Assembly: GCF_017873415.1 (NCBI RefSeq)
Contig: NZ_JAGGKD010000006.1
Span: 174,964-238,963, forward strand
Origin: Methanolobus bombayensis
Lineage (GTDB): Archaea > Halobacteriota > Methanosarcinia > Methanosarcinales > Methanosarcinaceae
DNA length: 64,000 nt
Direction of reading: 5' to 3'
This document shows, piece after piece, positions 45,786 through 54,769 of this stretch. The first letter of the stretch is position 1. Each line of letters opens with the position of its first letter. The position numbers and the translations under genes were made by a program. The notes beneath the pieces are model-generated. The model did no database searches and was not told the origin of the DNA. It saw only the letters and a list, made by a program, of their open reading frames with translations.

Positions 45786-46163
45786 TCAGAACTCAAGTCT
45801 TTCCATCTCTTTAAGGACTTCCGGGCTTAGATTGGTGAAATTCTGAATACCGTTGGTCCAGGCCGCTATCATCATGACATCCTTGATCTCCTGTGCGGTT
45901 ACGCCATATTTCTTCAGCCTCTGAAGAATCTTCACAGCACTTTTTGTTTTCTGGCTTGAGCATGCAATTGCAAATACCAGAAGATGTTTTTGTTTCTTGG
46001 AAAGTCCGCCTTCCTTCTCTTCCCATACTGAACTATATAATCCGGCTACAGCTTCTGAAAAATCATCGCCCATCTTTTTTGCATAGGTCACAGCTCTTGG
46101 CTGGAAACCTTTCACATCTTTTGCTTCCTTTATTTCATCTGGCATCTGTTCTTTCCCTTCCAT
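45786..46163 (-). CDS. Carboxymuconolactone decarboxylase family protein, short single-Cys type
   Basis: The 125-residue helical protein has LSKKQKHLLVFAIACSSQKT, then YGVTAQEIKDVMMIAAWTNG, the AhpD-like scaffold, but keeps only one Cys where AhpD has CxxC, so peroxide reduction is unlikely. It may start at 46163 or at the ATG at 46145, which has a better-spaced GGAAGGGA. Its start overlaps nothing, and it diverges from the DUF123 gene. Confidence 0.75.
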   Translation of the reverse strand: MEGKEQMPDEIKEAKDVKGFQPRAVTYAKKMGDDFSEAVAGLYSSVWEEKEGGLSKKQKHLLVFAIACSSQKTKSAVKILQRLKKYGVTAQEIKDVMMIAAWTNGIQNFTNLSPEVLKEMERLEF

Positions 46164-46219
46164 TGTTTCTTTTGCTTCTTTTTAGATTTGCAACTCAAGA
46201 TTTGGCAGGAAACGATTTA

Positions 46220-46714
46220 ATGTTTTCTTCCCCTTTCTTTAATATGCAGGACAAAGGGAATTTTCCGGATATTTCTAAAAAAGGTGTTTACTTTCTTATA
46301 TTCAGGAATGGGAACTGTACTCTTGATGCAGGTCGTCTCAAAAAGATTGAGTTTTCAAAAGGCTACCACGTTTATGTAGGTTCTGCACTTGGAAGTGGAG
46401 GTCTCAAAAGACTGAAAAGACATGTGCTTCTCTCATTAGAGAAAAACAAGAAACCACGCTGGCATGTGGATTATCTCTCCGTCTCACAGGAATTTCAACT
46501 TATCTCTGTGGTATATGCAATTACAGACAGAGCAGTTGAATGTGAGCTCGCAGGAAAGCTGCAATCAGGTTTGAAGAATTTAATTCCCGGTTTTGGCTCA
46601 AGTGATTGTGGCTGTTCTTCACACCTGTTTTACAGTAGAAAACATCCTTTAGCTTTGATAAAAGATGTATTTAATGCAGCTGGATTAAAATTTAAAGTTG
46701 CACATTTTGAGTAA
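46220..46714 (+). CDS. DUF123 / GIY-YIG-type nuclease-like protein
   Basis: About 164 residues; the core reads GVYFLIFRNGNCTLDAGRLK, YHVYVGSALGSGGLKRLKRH, WHVDYLS and ELAGKLQ, the DUF123 variant of the GIY-YIG fold, whose archaeal members resemble nucleases but lack proof of activity. Cys-rich GSSDCGCSSHLFY is conserved in the family. I use the ATG at 46220 with AGGA nearby; 46244 is an alternative. Upstream frames that extend it further are non-coding. Confidence 0.8.
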   Translation: MFSSPFFNMQDKGNFPDISKKGVYFLIFRNGNCTLDAGRLKKIEFSKGYHVYVGSALGSGGLKRLKRHVLLSLEKNKKPRWHVDYLSVSQEFQLISVVYAITDRAVECELAGKLQSGLKNLIPGFGSSDCGCSSHLFYSRKHPLALIKDVFNAAGLKFKVAHFE

Positions 46715-46779
46715 CCTGCTCTGCTATTAGGAAATAAAATACGGAAAACTTTTAATTCAGTTGCAAAGTAAGTTTTACT

Positions 46780-47826
46780 ATGCCTCTTGAAAATTATGGG
46801 ATATTGAAAGGTAAACCAAAAGACTGCAAACGGGGGAAGGGCAGGAGTGCTCATTACCAGATACTTGTTGATGATGGAAAAAATGAACACCGTGTAGCTG
46901 TGAATGCAAATTCAAAGATATCCCCGTCTGAATTGCTTTACTTTGTCGATGATAACTTCATTCATCCCATAATTGAAAAGCTTCCGGATCTGGAAATGGG
47001 TTACAGGAATGTTGACAGATCCTCAAGAGACATGTGTCTTGATTACGTCCGCGGAGGACTTTTTGATACATCAAAAATGCTTCCTCTTGAGTGCGATATT
47101 CCTGGCCCCTCCAACGACCTTAATGAACTGATACAGAAATACGTGGAGAAAGCTGCTAATATGAAAGGCGGCATGATCTATGCTTTTGGAGAAAGATGGG
47201 GTCCTGAATCATTTTTACCTGACAGCTTTTTTGGTTTCAGGCCTGGAAGTGGAATTCATGATATTCACATGAACCAGGGCAATTCCGAAAAATGGAAGCA
47301 TGACGATTCACCGTATCAGGACGGTGGCCTTATTATCAATTTGCCTGAAGAGGACCGTTGGGTTGCTATTTTCCTGGCTTTCCAGTCACAATGTTTTAAC
47401 ACCGATGATATCACAGGACACTGTTTACCTGAAGCTCCGAAAGTCCGGAAAGTCCCTGGAACCTCATCTGAAAAAAGTGAGGTTGAACAAACAGAAACAG
47501 TTGAGGCAGGTTCAGTGCTTATCATTGGGGCACTTGTAAATCCTGAAGGCGTGGATTCAGGCAATGAGTCTGTGACACTCTTCAATGCTTCTCCAAAATC
47601 AATCGATCTTGGCGGCTGGTCTATTAAGGATGCAGCAGATCGTAAGTCTAATCTTAAAGGCACGATACGCCCCGGATCCGGTATTAGGATATTGCTATCT
47701 GGTAAAGGTGTTATTCTTTCCAATAGAGGGGGTTCTATCAGCCTTTATAATGATCAGAGAAAACTCATGCATGAAGTAAAATACAGTAGCAGAGAAGTCA
47801 GGTCCGGATGGACTATTGTATTCTGA
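46780..47826 (+). CDS. DUF2278 protein with C-terminal lamin-tail domain
   Basis: The 348-residue protein starts MPLENYGILKGKPKD with HYQILVDDG, then has IYAFGERWGPES and GIHDIHMNQGN, the DUF2278 signature. From about residue 250 an LTD-like beta-sandwich follows (ESVTLFNASPKSIDLGGWSI, IRILLSGKGVILSNRGGSISLYN), an immunoglobulin-like domain found in many nuclease and surface proteins. There is no signal peptide. Function unknown. No Shine-Dalgarno is seen; the message may be leaderless. Confidence 0.82.
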   Translation: MPLENYGILKGKPKDCKRGKGRSAHYQILVDDGKNEHRVAVNANSKISPSELLYFVDDNFIHPIIEKLPDLEMGYRNVDRSSRDMCLDYVRGGLFDTSKMLPLECDIPGPSNDLNELIQKYVEKAANMKGGMIYAFGERWGPESFLPDSFFGFRPGSGIHDIHMNQGNSEKWKHDDSPYQDGGLIINLPEEDRWVAIFLAFQSQCFNTDDITGHCLPEAPKVRKVPGTSSEKSEVEQTETVEAGSVLIIGALVNPEGVDSGNESVTLFNASPKSIDLGGWSIKDAADRKSNLKGTIRPGSGIRILLSGKGVILSNRGGSISLYNDQRKLMHEVKYSSREVRSGWTIVF

Positions 47827-47854
47827 TACTTACTGTTTTTGATTTTCTCTTTTT

Positions 47855-50800
47855 TTACGTTGTAAGTCTCTTATACAAAAGAGGCAGCATTTCCGGCAGC
47901 ATCAAAACATCATCGATGATAGTATAACCAACGTCGGAAAATATATTGTTGAGATATTCTCCCGGATTCTTATCCACAGTTATACAGAAGAAATGCATCC
48001 CATGGTTATTTCCTTCAGAAATTGCCATTCGGGTATCTTCCTGTGCAATGTCGCCCTGGTATGAATCCTCACCTCTGGACCTGTCATAAGGCTCACCGTC
48101 AGATAACAATACCAGCATTTTAGTTCTGGCACCGGTTTTTTCCAGTTTTTTGATGGAATGCCGAATAGCTGGTCCGAGGCGTGTATTTGATTCGGAAGCC
48201 AGTATGCTCATTCTCTTTGCAACATCATCTGAGAATTTCTCATCGAATTCCTTGATCTTGAAGTATTCCACGTTATCTTTGCTCTTGCCCGAAAATGCAT
48301 AGATTGCATACTTATCTCCAATGCTTTCAAGTGCCTGACTCATAATTATCAAAGCATCTTTCTCAACGTCAAGTATGCTTCTGCCATCCATTCCAAGTAT
48401 CTTGCGTGTGGAGGCACTGACATCCATTAGGAAAAGGGTTGCTACATCCCTCTCATGTTTATGCCACCTGATGTACATTCCTTCATCGGGATTTGCTCCG
48501 CATTTTTTAGTTATCAGGGATTCCGTATAAGCATCAATATCAATTTCAGTACCGTCATTCTGTCCTTTCATCCGGTGGAATGCTTCGGGTTTCATAAGGC
48601 CGAATGTATGTCTGAGAAGCGCGATCTCATTCCCATAACGTTCAATTGCTTTTTTGTACTGAGAAGTGTTCCCTCCATGGGGTTCCATTTCATTGACGGT
48701 ACTCCACTCCGAGCGATAATCATTGATACTGCTGTCCCATTCATCATACTTGTAACTGCCAAGCACTCGCCAGTTGTTATTCAGGGGTTGTGTTGGTTTA
48801 TCCGTTGCCTGCTCCTTAGGTCGTTCTTCATCAGCAGTAAGGTCTGCCTCAGTTTCCGGTATAAAGTTCTTGATGACATTTTCGTATGGTTTTGTCATTG
48901 AAAGGTCTGTTTCACCGGTTGCACCAACATCCATCCCACGATATGTTATATTCTGAATCATCCTGTAGTTGATCTCATTAAGTGGTCCGAGTTCTTGTTC
49001 AAGTGAGCAGTATATTTCAAAAGCAAGCTCAAAGGCTGAGAAGGTGCTTGATTCTTTAGTGAATATTCTGTTTTCAATTTCATCCTGTATCCCTTTCAGG
49101 ATCAGGAGTATCTTTTCATCCAGTTCTAGTTCTGTTCCTGGTTCATGTCCGGTGGAAATCCATAGCAATCCTTCCATGAATTTTTCTAGGTCTTTATCAG
49201 GAACATCTCTCATCAAAAGCATTTTATGGCGTACTTCTTCAAGATCGGTGCGCACTCCCTTGTAATGCTCCATTATCATATACTCAACACGTGCATCCTC
49301 CAGCAGTCCGAATATGGTGGCTGAAATTATCTGGTTCGGGAAAAGTGAGATCAGGTCAACAAGGTCGCTGCTCCCTTCATCTTGTGTATTATCGCTAATT
49401 GATCCTGGGTATCTTTTTCTGATAAGTTTTTCCAGTTCCTTCAATTTTACGGGTTCTACATTCAGTGAACTGTAAAGTGCGTGTCCAACTTCATGCATCA
49501 CACTGAGTTTGTAGATCTTGAAATTGTCTTTTATGTTCTCGTAAACTCCCATCTTTGGTGCAAGATAAATAGTGTTTCCTGCGATGATGGGGTTCATACC
49601 CTGAACTTCGATTTGCAATGGCAGAGATGCCATGGAGCGTATTATAAAATTGCTACCTGAAAGACCGAGGGCATAGTACCTGAGTACATTGGCCACTTTT
49701 TTGAGAGCGACAGCACCGGTGAGTTCTTCCACAAGTTTTCTTGAGCTCTTCGATTCCAGTGAGAAATAGGCTTTTCCGGCAGGCTTTTTTTCATCTGCCG
49801 CTTCCAGCCCTTTAAGAGTCCACTCTTCAAGCTCATTTATATCAAGTTTTTCTAGAATTGTTGGTGAGTTTTCAAAGAAATCCAGTGCAAGTTTCCTGTC
49901 TTTTCCGTAAACCCTGAATCCTATGTTTGCCCATTTTTTCACATTTTCAGGATTGTTTTTCTCAGAAAAACTTCCAAGATTGATAAAGAATGCACTGGTA
50001 AGAGCTCCTTCTTTCTGTAGAAGCCTGTCAGCTATATTGAATATTTCTTCATGGAATTTAAGTGGTATTTTTGATAGAGAAAAAACCGATTTTTCGTAAT
50101 ATTCTCTGGCATTATCCGGGTCTTGTAATGCAATTGCTTCTCCAGTTCCTGTCCAGATGGTGAACATGTCTTTATCAAGAAGGCTGAAAGCGGCCGAAGC
50201 ATTCTCAAAATAACTATCAAGGCATTCGGTTTGAATAGTCGCCAGCCCGATTCCCGCTTCTACGATAACTGATCTTATCTCAGGGCTAGTATCTTCATAT
50301 TTTCCAAGTACAAAGACCGTTGTTATAAACTCTCGAAGAGCATCTTTGTTGTTTCTGAATTCCCTGGTTCCTTTGTCTATCCATTCTAATGCTTCAGAAA
50401 GATCAAGTGTACTAATATGTTGCGGGTATGTTTTTAGAAAAGAACTGGCGCTTTTTTTATCTTTATCTGCAAGACTGCAGGTAGCATCAATTAGTTTTGT
50501 CAGTTTTTCATCATCTGTTTTTTCCACAATTGTTCCGGCATTTCTGAATAATGCCATTGTAACAAGTTCACCGCATTCCAATGTTTCTTTCATTGAAACA
50601 AGAAGCTTCTTTCTTTTTAAAGGCGGGATCTCGGCTAATATCTTTTCAGTAATGTTGATGAGTTCAATGCCTGTAAGCCAGTGTATACCGCTGATATGTT
50701 CAACAATCTCACAGTAGGTTTCGAAGTCACTTTCATTTATTAGTGAGCTGATTTGTTCCAGATGTTCAAAATAAACTTCTGCAACCTTTGTGTTGATATT

Positions 50801-51277
50801 TGCGAGTTTGTTCCCATTGGAAACTAATTTCTGGAATATTTGAGGCTCTGTAGTAACAAGAACTTTTCCAGTGTATTTGAAATAGGCTATTGCAATCCAT
50901 TTGTTCAGGTCTGATAGGTCAATTCCTCTCAGGGTCCAGTTTTCCAGAAGCTCAAGTCCGCCTTTTTCTATAAGAATAATTGAAGAGTCAAAGAATCCTT
51001 CACAGCATGAAACACTAAGTTGTGATACTTCCTTTGCGAGTTCAAGCCAGTTATTGAATTCTGCATCTCCAAGGGCTTTGTATACTCCGGGTGCTGCTCC
51101 AAGATAGGCAATGAGAACTCTTTGCCCTCGTTTCTGTGCACCTTTTCCTGCATGGAGTATGATCTCAAGTGCATCATTATCAAGATCGTCAAATCCGATT
51201 GCAAGCTCAGAAACCAGTGTATCTTCCAGTGATGGAAAGCAGGATGATATAGGTCCTGTAATCATTTCAGTACTCAT
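47855..51277 (-). CDS. NorD-like VWA protein with HExxH motif, partner of the NorQ-like ATPase
   Basis: At 1140 residues it has a long alpha-helical repeat region (1-600) with recurring W-x3-G helices, then MHEVGHALYSS (HExxH, about 610) followed by GLLEDARVEYM, a putative zinc site, and a C-terminal VWA domain (about 930-1140) with MIDAS DVSAST and LLSDGEPYD. NorD/CbbO-type VWA proteins work with MoxR-family AAA+ partners to activate metalloenzymes such as nitric oxide reductase or Rubisco. No such target enzyme is present, so the client is unknown. It lies 68 bases downstream of the AAA+ gene. Confidence 0.82.
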   Translation of the reverse strand: MSTEMITGPISSCFPSLEDTLVSELAIGFDDLDNDALEIILHAGKGAQKRGQRVLIAYLGAAPGVYKALGDAEFNNWLELAKEVSQLSVSCCEGFFDSSIILIEKGGLELLENWTLRGIDLSDLNKWIAIAYFKYTGKVLVTTEPQIFQKLVSNGNKLANINTKVAEVYFEHLEQISSLINESDFETYCEIVEHISGIHWLTGIELINITEKILAEIPPLKRKKLLVSMKETLECGELVTMALFRNAGTIVEKTDDEKLTKLIDATCSLADKDKKSASSFLKTYPQHISTLDLSEALEWIDKGTREFRNNKDALREFITTVFVLGKYEDTSPEIRSVIVEAGIGLATIQTECLDSYFENASAAFSLLDKDMFTIWTGTGEAIALQDPDNAREYYEKSVFSLSKIPLKFHEEIFNIADRLLQKEGALTSAFFINLGSFSEKNNPENVKKWANIGFRVYGKDRKLALDFFENSPTILEKLDINELEEWTLKGLEAADEKKPAGKAYFSLESKSSRKLVEELTGAVALKKVANVLRYYALGLSGSNFIIRSMASLPLQIEVQGMNPIIAGNTIYLAPKMGVYENIKDNFKIYKLSVMHEVGHALYSSLNVEPVKLKELEKLIRKRYPGSISDNTQDEGSSDLVDLISLFPNQIISATIFGLLEDARVEYMIMEHYKGVRTDLEEVRHKMLLMRDVPDKDLEKFMEGLLWISTGHEPGTELELDEKILLILKGIQDEIENRIFTKESSTFSAFELAFEIYCSLEQELGPLNEINYRMIQNITYRGMDVGATGETDLSMTKPYENVIKNFIPETEADLTADEERPKEQATDKPTQPLNNNWRVLGSYKYDEWDSSINDYRSEWSTVNEMEPHGGNTSQYKKAIERYGNEIALLRHTFGLMKPEAFHRMKGQNDGTEIDIDAYTESLITKKCGANPDEGMYIRWHKHERDVATLFLMDVSASTRKILGMDGRSILDVEKDALIIMSQALESIGDKYAIYAFSGKSKDNVEYFKIKEFDEKFSDDVAKRMSILASESNTRLGPAIRHSIKKLEKTGARTKMLVLLSDGEPYDRSRGEDSYQGDIAQEDTRMAISEGNNHGMHFFCITVDKNPGEYLNNIFSDVGYTIIDDVLMLPEMLPLLYKRLTT

Positions 51278-51345
51278 AGGATCTCTATTTTCAGAGTCGC
51301 CAGTTGGTTACAGATTCACTCCGGTACTCATTAATTCCCCGATAT

Positions 51346-52176
51346 TTACCCCATAATTGCAGCAATGATCTCATCAATGCTTTTCTGCAGATCCTGATTA
51401 TCAGTTATAGGCTGTGACATTGCTATCTTGCAGGCTTCTTTTGCCTCGATGCCTTCCTGGATGAGTTTTCCTGCGTAGATGAGCAGGCGTGTGCTGACTC
51501 CTTCTTCAAGTCCATGGTGTTTAAAGTTCCTGATGCTCTGTCCGATTTCAACAAGCCTGGTTGCAGTTTGCTCGTCTACCTGTGTTTCATGAGCCACTAT
51601 CTGTTTTTCCAGTTCAGCAGGAGGATAATCAAATTCAATTGCAACAAAACGTTGTCTTGTACTTTGTTTCATGTCCTTGACAATGCTCTGGTAGCCGGGA
51701 TTGTATGAAACTGAGAGCATGAACTCATTCGGTGCTTTGACAATAACTCCTAACTTGTCGATGGGTATTATGCGCCTGTCATCGGTTAACGGATGGATGA
51801 CTACTATGGTATCCTTTCTGGCTTCGACAACTTCATCAAGGTAACAGATTGCACCGCTTTTTACCGCTTTTGTGAGTGGTCCGTCACTCCATTCCACATT
51901 CTCGCCTTTGATGAGGAATCTTCCCACAAGGTCGGTTGCTGTAAGGTCTTCATGGCAGGCAATTGTTATCAGAGGACGCTGTAATTTCCATGCCATGTAT
52001 TCCATGAATCGTGTTTTTCCACAACCTGTCGGTCCTTTGAGATTTACTGGTAGTTTGTTCCTGTAAGCAGCTATAAAAATTTCCACTTCGTTGCCTACTG
52101 GTACGTAATAAGGTTCTTCAGTTATCAGGTATTCATCAACCGGCAGTTCCTCGGATAAAGCGCATTTCATTGCCAT
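51346..52176 (-). CDS. NorQ/CbbQ-family MoxR-type AAA+ ATPase
   Basis: The 276-residue AAA+ protein has Walker [10 protein letters not shown] (about 41-49), Walker B IDD-like CYLDEVVEA, and a MoxR/CbbQ C-terminus that includes the [19 protein letters not shown] lid. Hexamers of this family thread a substrate to remodel it. GAGGAGG sits six bases before the ATG. It is the first gene of a two-gene operon with the NorD-like gene and is divergent from the VIT/VWA surface protein. Confidence 0.9.
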   Translation of the reverse strand: MAMKCALSEELPVDEYLITEEPYYVPVGNEVEIFIAAYRNKLPVNLKGPTGCGKTRFMEYMAWKLQRPLITIACHEDLTATDLVGRFLIKGENVEWSDGPLTKAVKSGAICYLDEVVEARKDTIVVIHPLTDDRRIIPIDKLGVIVKAPNEFMLSVSYNPGYQSIVKDMKQSTRQRFVAIEFDYPPAELEKQIVAHETQVDEQTATRLVEIGQSIRNFKHHGLEEGVSTRLLIYAGKLIQEGIEAKEACKIAMSQPITDNQDLQKSIDEIIAAIMG

Positions 52177-52271
52177 AGCAATCCTCCTCTTATGATAGTA
52201 ATCTATCCTTTTCTGGTTTAAATGTGCTGTGCAGGAGGAATCTGTGTATATTTAAAGTTCTGGCCCAAACA

Positions 52272-52280
52272 TTTTATATA
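52272..52280 (+). promoter_or_regulatory. TATA box for the VIT/VWA surface protein gene
   Basis: TTTTATATA lies about 60 bases before the ATG at 52336, giving a predicted leader of about 30-35 nt in the divergent region shared with the AAA+ gene. Confidence 0.5.
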
Positions 52281-52335
52281 GTCAATGAATTACATCATAA
52301 AGTAATAAGAATTTTAGTTGGGATATGTGGTCATA

Positions 52336-54264
52336 ATGGATATTAAAAAAAGCTCTGCAAGAGCTGTGGTTCTATTGTTATTATTTTTAGCATGTGTATC
52401 GCTGGTGGTGCCTTCTCTGGCACAATCGAATATTGAGTCTGATTATATGAACATAAACGTCAAAATAAACGATGGTTATGCCATAACAACCGTTGAGGAA
52501 AAACTTGACAACGTGAACAATGAATCTGTAACAGACAAGTTCCAGTTCCTTATTCCTGATGGTGCTTTCATGTCTGCTTTCTCCATGACGATAGATGGTG
52601 AGGAGTATCAGGCAGATATACTTGAAAATGAGGAAGCACAGCAAAAGTTTGCAGAGGCGGTGTCAAGCGGCAGGACAGCAGGTCTTCTGGAAACAAGAGA
52701 TACCGAACTGTTCTCTTATTCTCTGAATTTTGAGGCAAACCAGAGCATCATAGTGAAACTCACCTATGAGCAGGCTCTTACAAGGACGATGGATGAGTAT
52801 GAGTATTTGCAATATCTAAGGAGCAATCATGTTGTGGAAGATCTGAGTGTAAATGTCGATATAAGTTCATCCACCGATGTCCTGAGCGTTGAAACACCGG
52901 GATTTGAGACCGATGTCACTTATCCTTCCACCGACACTGCAAAGGTGGAATATAGTTCTGAAGGTCTGCCTGAGTCTGATATGATCGTTGTGTTCAAGAC
53001 GGAAAATACCGATGTTGATGGTGAGATGCTGTTCTATGAGCTCAATGGTACGGGATATTTCATGCATATCTTCTCACCCACAGCTGAAGAGTTAGGTACA
53101 TCGCCTCTTAACAAGGATATCATCTTTGTGATAGACAAATCCGGTTCAATGTCCGGATTTAAGATGGAACAGGTCCGGGAAGCTTTCTCCGGTATAATAG
53201 CTGACCTGCCTGAAAATGACCGTTTCAATATTGTGTTCTTTGATTCACATGTAAGGCCATATAGCGAAGAGATCCTTATGGCTACTGAGGTCAATAAGGG
53301 AAAAGCAGCGTCACAGGTGCTCAATACAACTGCAGATGGGGGCACTAACATCAACGATGCACTTGTAGAGGCTCTTGATATGTTCTATGACGAAAGTGGT
53401 AATGTGCCTATTATAGTATTCCTCACGGACGGCGAACCTACCGAAGGTGTCACTTCAACTGCGGTCATCAGGCAGAATGTACTGGATGCAAATAATGTCG
53501 ATGCAGCTATATTCTCCATAGCATTTGGAAATGAATATAATTATGATTTCAGTTTCCTTCAGGCACTGAGCTTTGAGAACAAGGGTATTGCAGTCTATTT
53601 CGAGGAGAACTCAGAAGCTTCGGCAGGTATAAGTGATTTCTATGAGACTATCTCAACTCCACTTGTAACAGACCTGGTGTTCACCTATGCTGAAGGCAAG
53701 AATGTGGTTCTCACAGGAAAGGACCATCTTTTCGTTGGTTCAGAGACAATTGTCCTTGGTAACTACGATGAGACTGCAGCAACTGTTATTTCAACGGCAG
53801 ACGGAAACACAAGAGACGGAAATTACTCTTCTGAGAATAGTTTCTCCGTTCAGACCTCAGATGATAATGATTTTATTCCTCGTTTGTGGGCTTATAATAC
53901 AATCAGGAACAAACTTGATATGATGAAAGTTGAAGGAGAGACCAAGGAACTGGTTTCTGAAGTGACCAATCTATCACTTGAGTATGGTTTTGTCACTCCT
54001 TATACATCGTTCTTTGTAGAGATTCCACAGGTCGAAGAGCCAGAGGAAGATTACACTTCTGATGAATATGAAGCTGAAGAAGCAGTGATGGATGTGGCTC
54101 CTACAGAAGCATATGAAGAAATGCCGGTTGAGGAAGAGGAGTCAATGACCGAATCAATGCCAGTTGAAGAAACTGCAGAAGAGGAATCTCCTGGATTTGG
54201 TCTGATGTTTGCATTGTCCATGTTTGGACTTGCAATGCTTGTTTTCAGAAACAAGAATGAATAA
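52336..54264 (+). CDS. Secreted VIT-VWA surface protein with PGF-CTERM anchor
   Basis: The 642-residue protein has a signal peptide (VVLLLLFLACVSLVVPSLAQ), a VIT domain (about 30-200) with EEAQQKFAEAVSSGRTAGLL as in inter-alpha-trypsin inhibitor proteins, a VWA domain with an intact MIDAS DKSGSMSG (about 265-430), a beta-rich linker, an acidic Glu-rich stretch and a C-terminal ESPGF plus hydrophobic segment and FRNKNE, an archaeosortase A substrate signal. It should be displayed on the cell surface for metal-dependent protein contacts. I start at 52336; the earlier TTG has no ribosome site. Confidence 0.87.
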   Translation: MDIKKSSARAVVLLLLFLACVSLVVPSLAQSNIESDYMNINVKINDGYAITTVEEKLDNVNNESVTDKFQFLIPDGAFMSAFSMTIDGEEYQADILENEEAQQKFAEAVSSGRTAGLLETRDTELFSYSLNFEANQSIIVKLTYEQALTRTMDEYEYLQYLRSNHVVEDLSVNVDISSSTDVLSVETPGFETDVTYPSTDTAKVEYSSEGLPESDMIVVFKTENTDVDGEMLFYELNGTGYFMHIFSPTAEELGTSPLNKDIIFVIDKSGSMSGFKMEQVREAFSGIIADLPENDRFNIVFFDSHVRPYSEEILMATEVNKGKAASQVLNTTADGGTNINDALVEALDMFYDESGNVPIIVFLTDGEPTEGVTSTAVIRQNVLDANNVDAAIFSIAFGNEYNYDFSFLQALSFENKGIAVYFEENSEASAGISDFYETISTPLVTDLVFTYAEGKNVVLTGKDHLFVGSETIVLGNYDETAATVISTADGNTRDGNYSSENSFSVQTSDDNDFIPRLWAYNTIRNKLDMMKVEGETKELVSEVTNLSLEYGFVTPYTSFFVEIPQVEEPEEDYTSDEYEAEEAVMDVAPTEAYEEMPVEEEESMTESMPVEETAEEESPGFGLMFALSMFGLAMLVFRNKNE

Positions 54265-54277
54265 TTCGATTTTAGAT

Positions 54278-54323
54278 AATGGGAGCCTTATGGCTTCCAT
54301 TGGCATTATTTTCTTATTTTTTG
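54278..54323 (+). terminator. Terminator after the VIT/VWA gene
   Basis: AATGGGAGCC pairs with GGCTTCCATT (one G-U) around a four-base loop at 54278-54301, followed by two T-runs to 54323. The stem-loop plus U-tract sits 14 bases past the stop codon. Confidence 0.7.
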
Positions 54324-54408
54324 AGTTAGATTGAAAAAGAATAGTAAGAACTCATTCTATGAACTAAGTTGCTGATATAGAGCATTATTCCAGTTCTAAA
54401 TGTTGTTA

Positions 54409-54528
54409 TTATCTGAGGTTAATATAAGCTGCAGCTAACCCCATGACAACTATCATTGCGATATACAGGAGAATTACAAGCATCATTCCCATTGTGCTTG
54501 ACTTGCCACTGTCACTCATGTGTACCAT
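54409..54528 (-). CDS. 39-residue single-TM peptide, predicted leaderless
   Basis: An ATG at 54528 opens a 39-codon frame: short polar N-terminus (MVHMSDSGKSSTMG), one membrane helix (MMLVILLYIAMIVVMGLAAAY) and a polar end. A second ATG at 54519 (MSDSGK) is possible. A TTTATATA TATA element at 54549-54557 lies the right distance upstream for transcription to begin at the start codon, so the message is likely leaderless. It resembles no family I can name. A stable hydrophobic frame with its own promoter in an otherwise empty gap supports a real gene. Confidence 0.55.
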   Translation of the reverse strand: MVHMSDSGKSSTMGMMLVILLYIAMIVVMGLAAAYINLR

Positions 54529-54548
54529 ATAAAAGGAATATAACTTGG

Positions 54549-54557
54549 TATATAAAT
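54549..54557 (-). promoter_or_regulatory. TATA box for the 39-residue gene
   Basis: On the minus strand TTTATATAC lies about 25 bases before the ATG at 54528, which positions the transcription start at or next to the start codon. Confidence 0.45.
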
Positions 54558-54695
54558 ATTGTTAATCTGATTTTAATTCATATTCATGGTCACAGAATGC
54601 AGAATATTCTCTTTTTAAATAGCATATATTAAATAGTATAAATTTAACATCTCAATGGGGAGTTAAAATGATTTTATTATTTGAAAACTCGTTTA

Positions 54696-54715
54696 GAGCT
54701 TTCCACAAAAAGCTC
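54696..54715 (+). promoter_or_regulatory. Perfect 7-bp hairpin in the H+-ATPase leader
   Basis: GAGCTTT and AAAGCTC enclose six bases. It falls inside a tiny 18-codon frame (54668-54724) that has its own GGGGAG site and lies about 50 bases before the ATPase ATG, so it could be a regulatory leader structure. Confidence 0.35.
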
Positions 54716-54769
54716 GTTGAATAGTGTTTAGATCTGCTTAGACATATCTCAATGAACTGAGATGAAAAC

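Noticed and set aside
45893..46219. N-terminal extension of the DUF123 protein frame
   Set aside because: The extra 109 residues run antisense to the CMD-family gene and are Leu/Ser-rich with no family similarity; the real protein starts near 46220.
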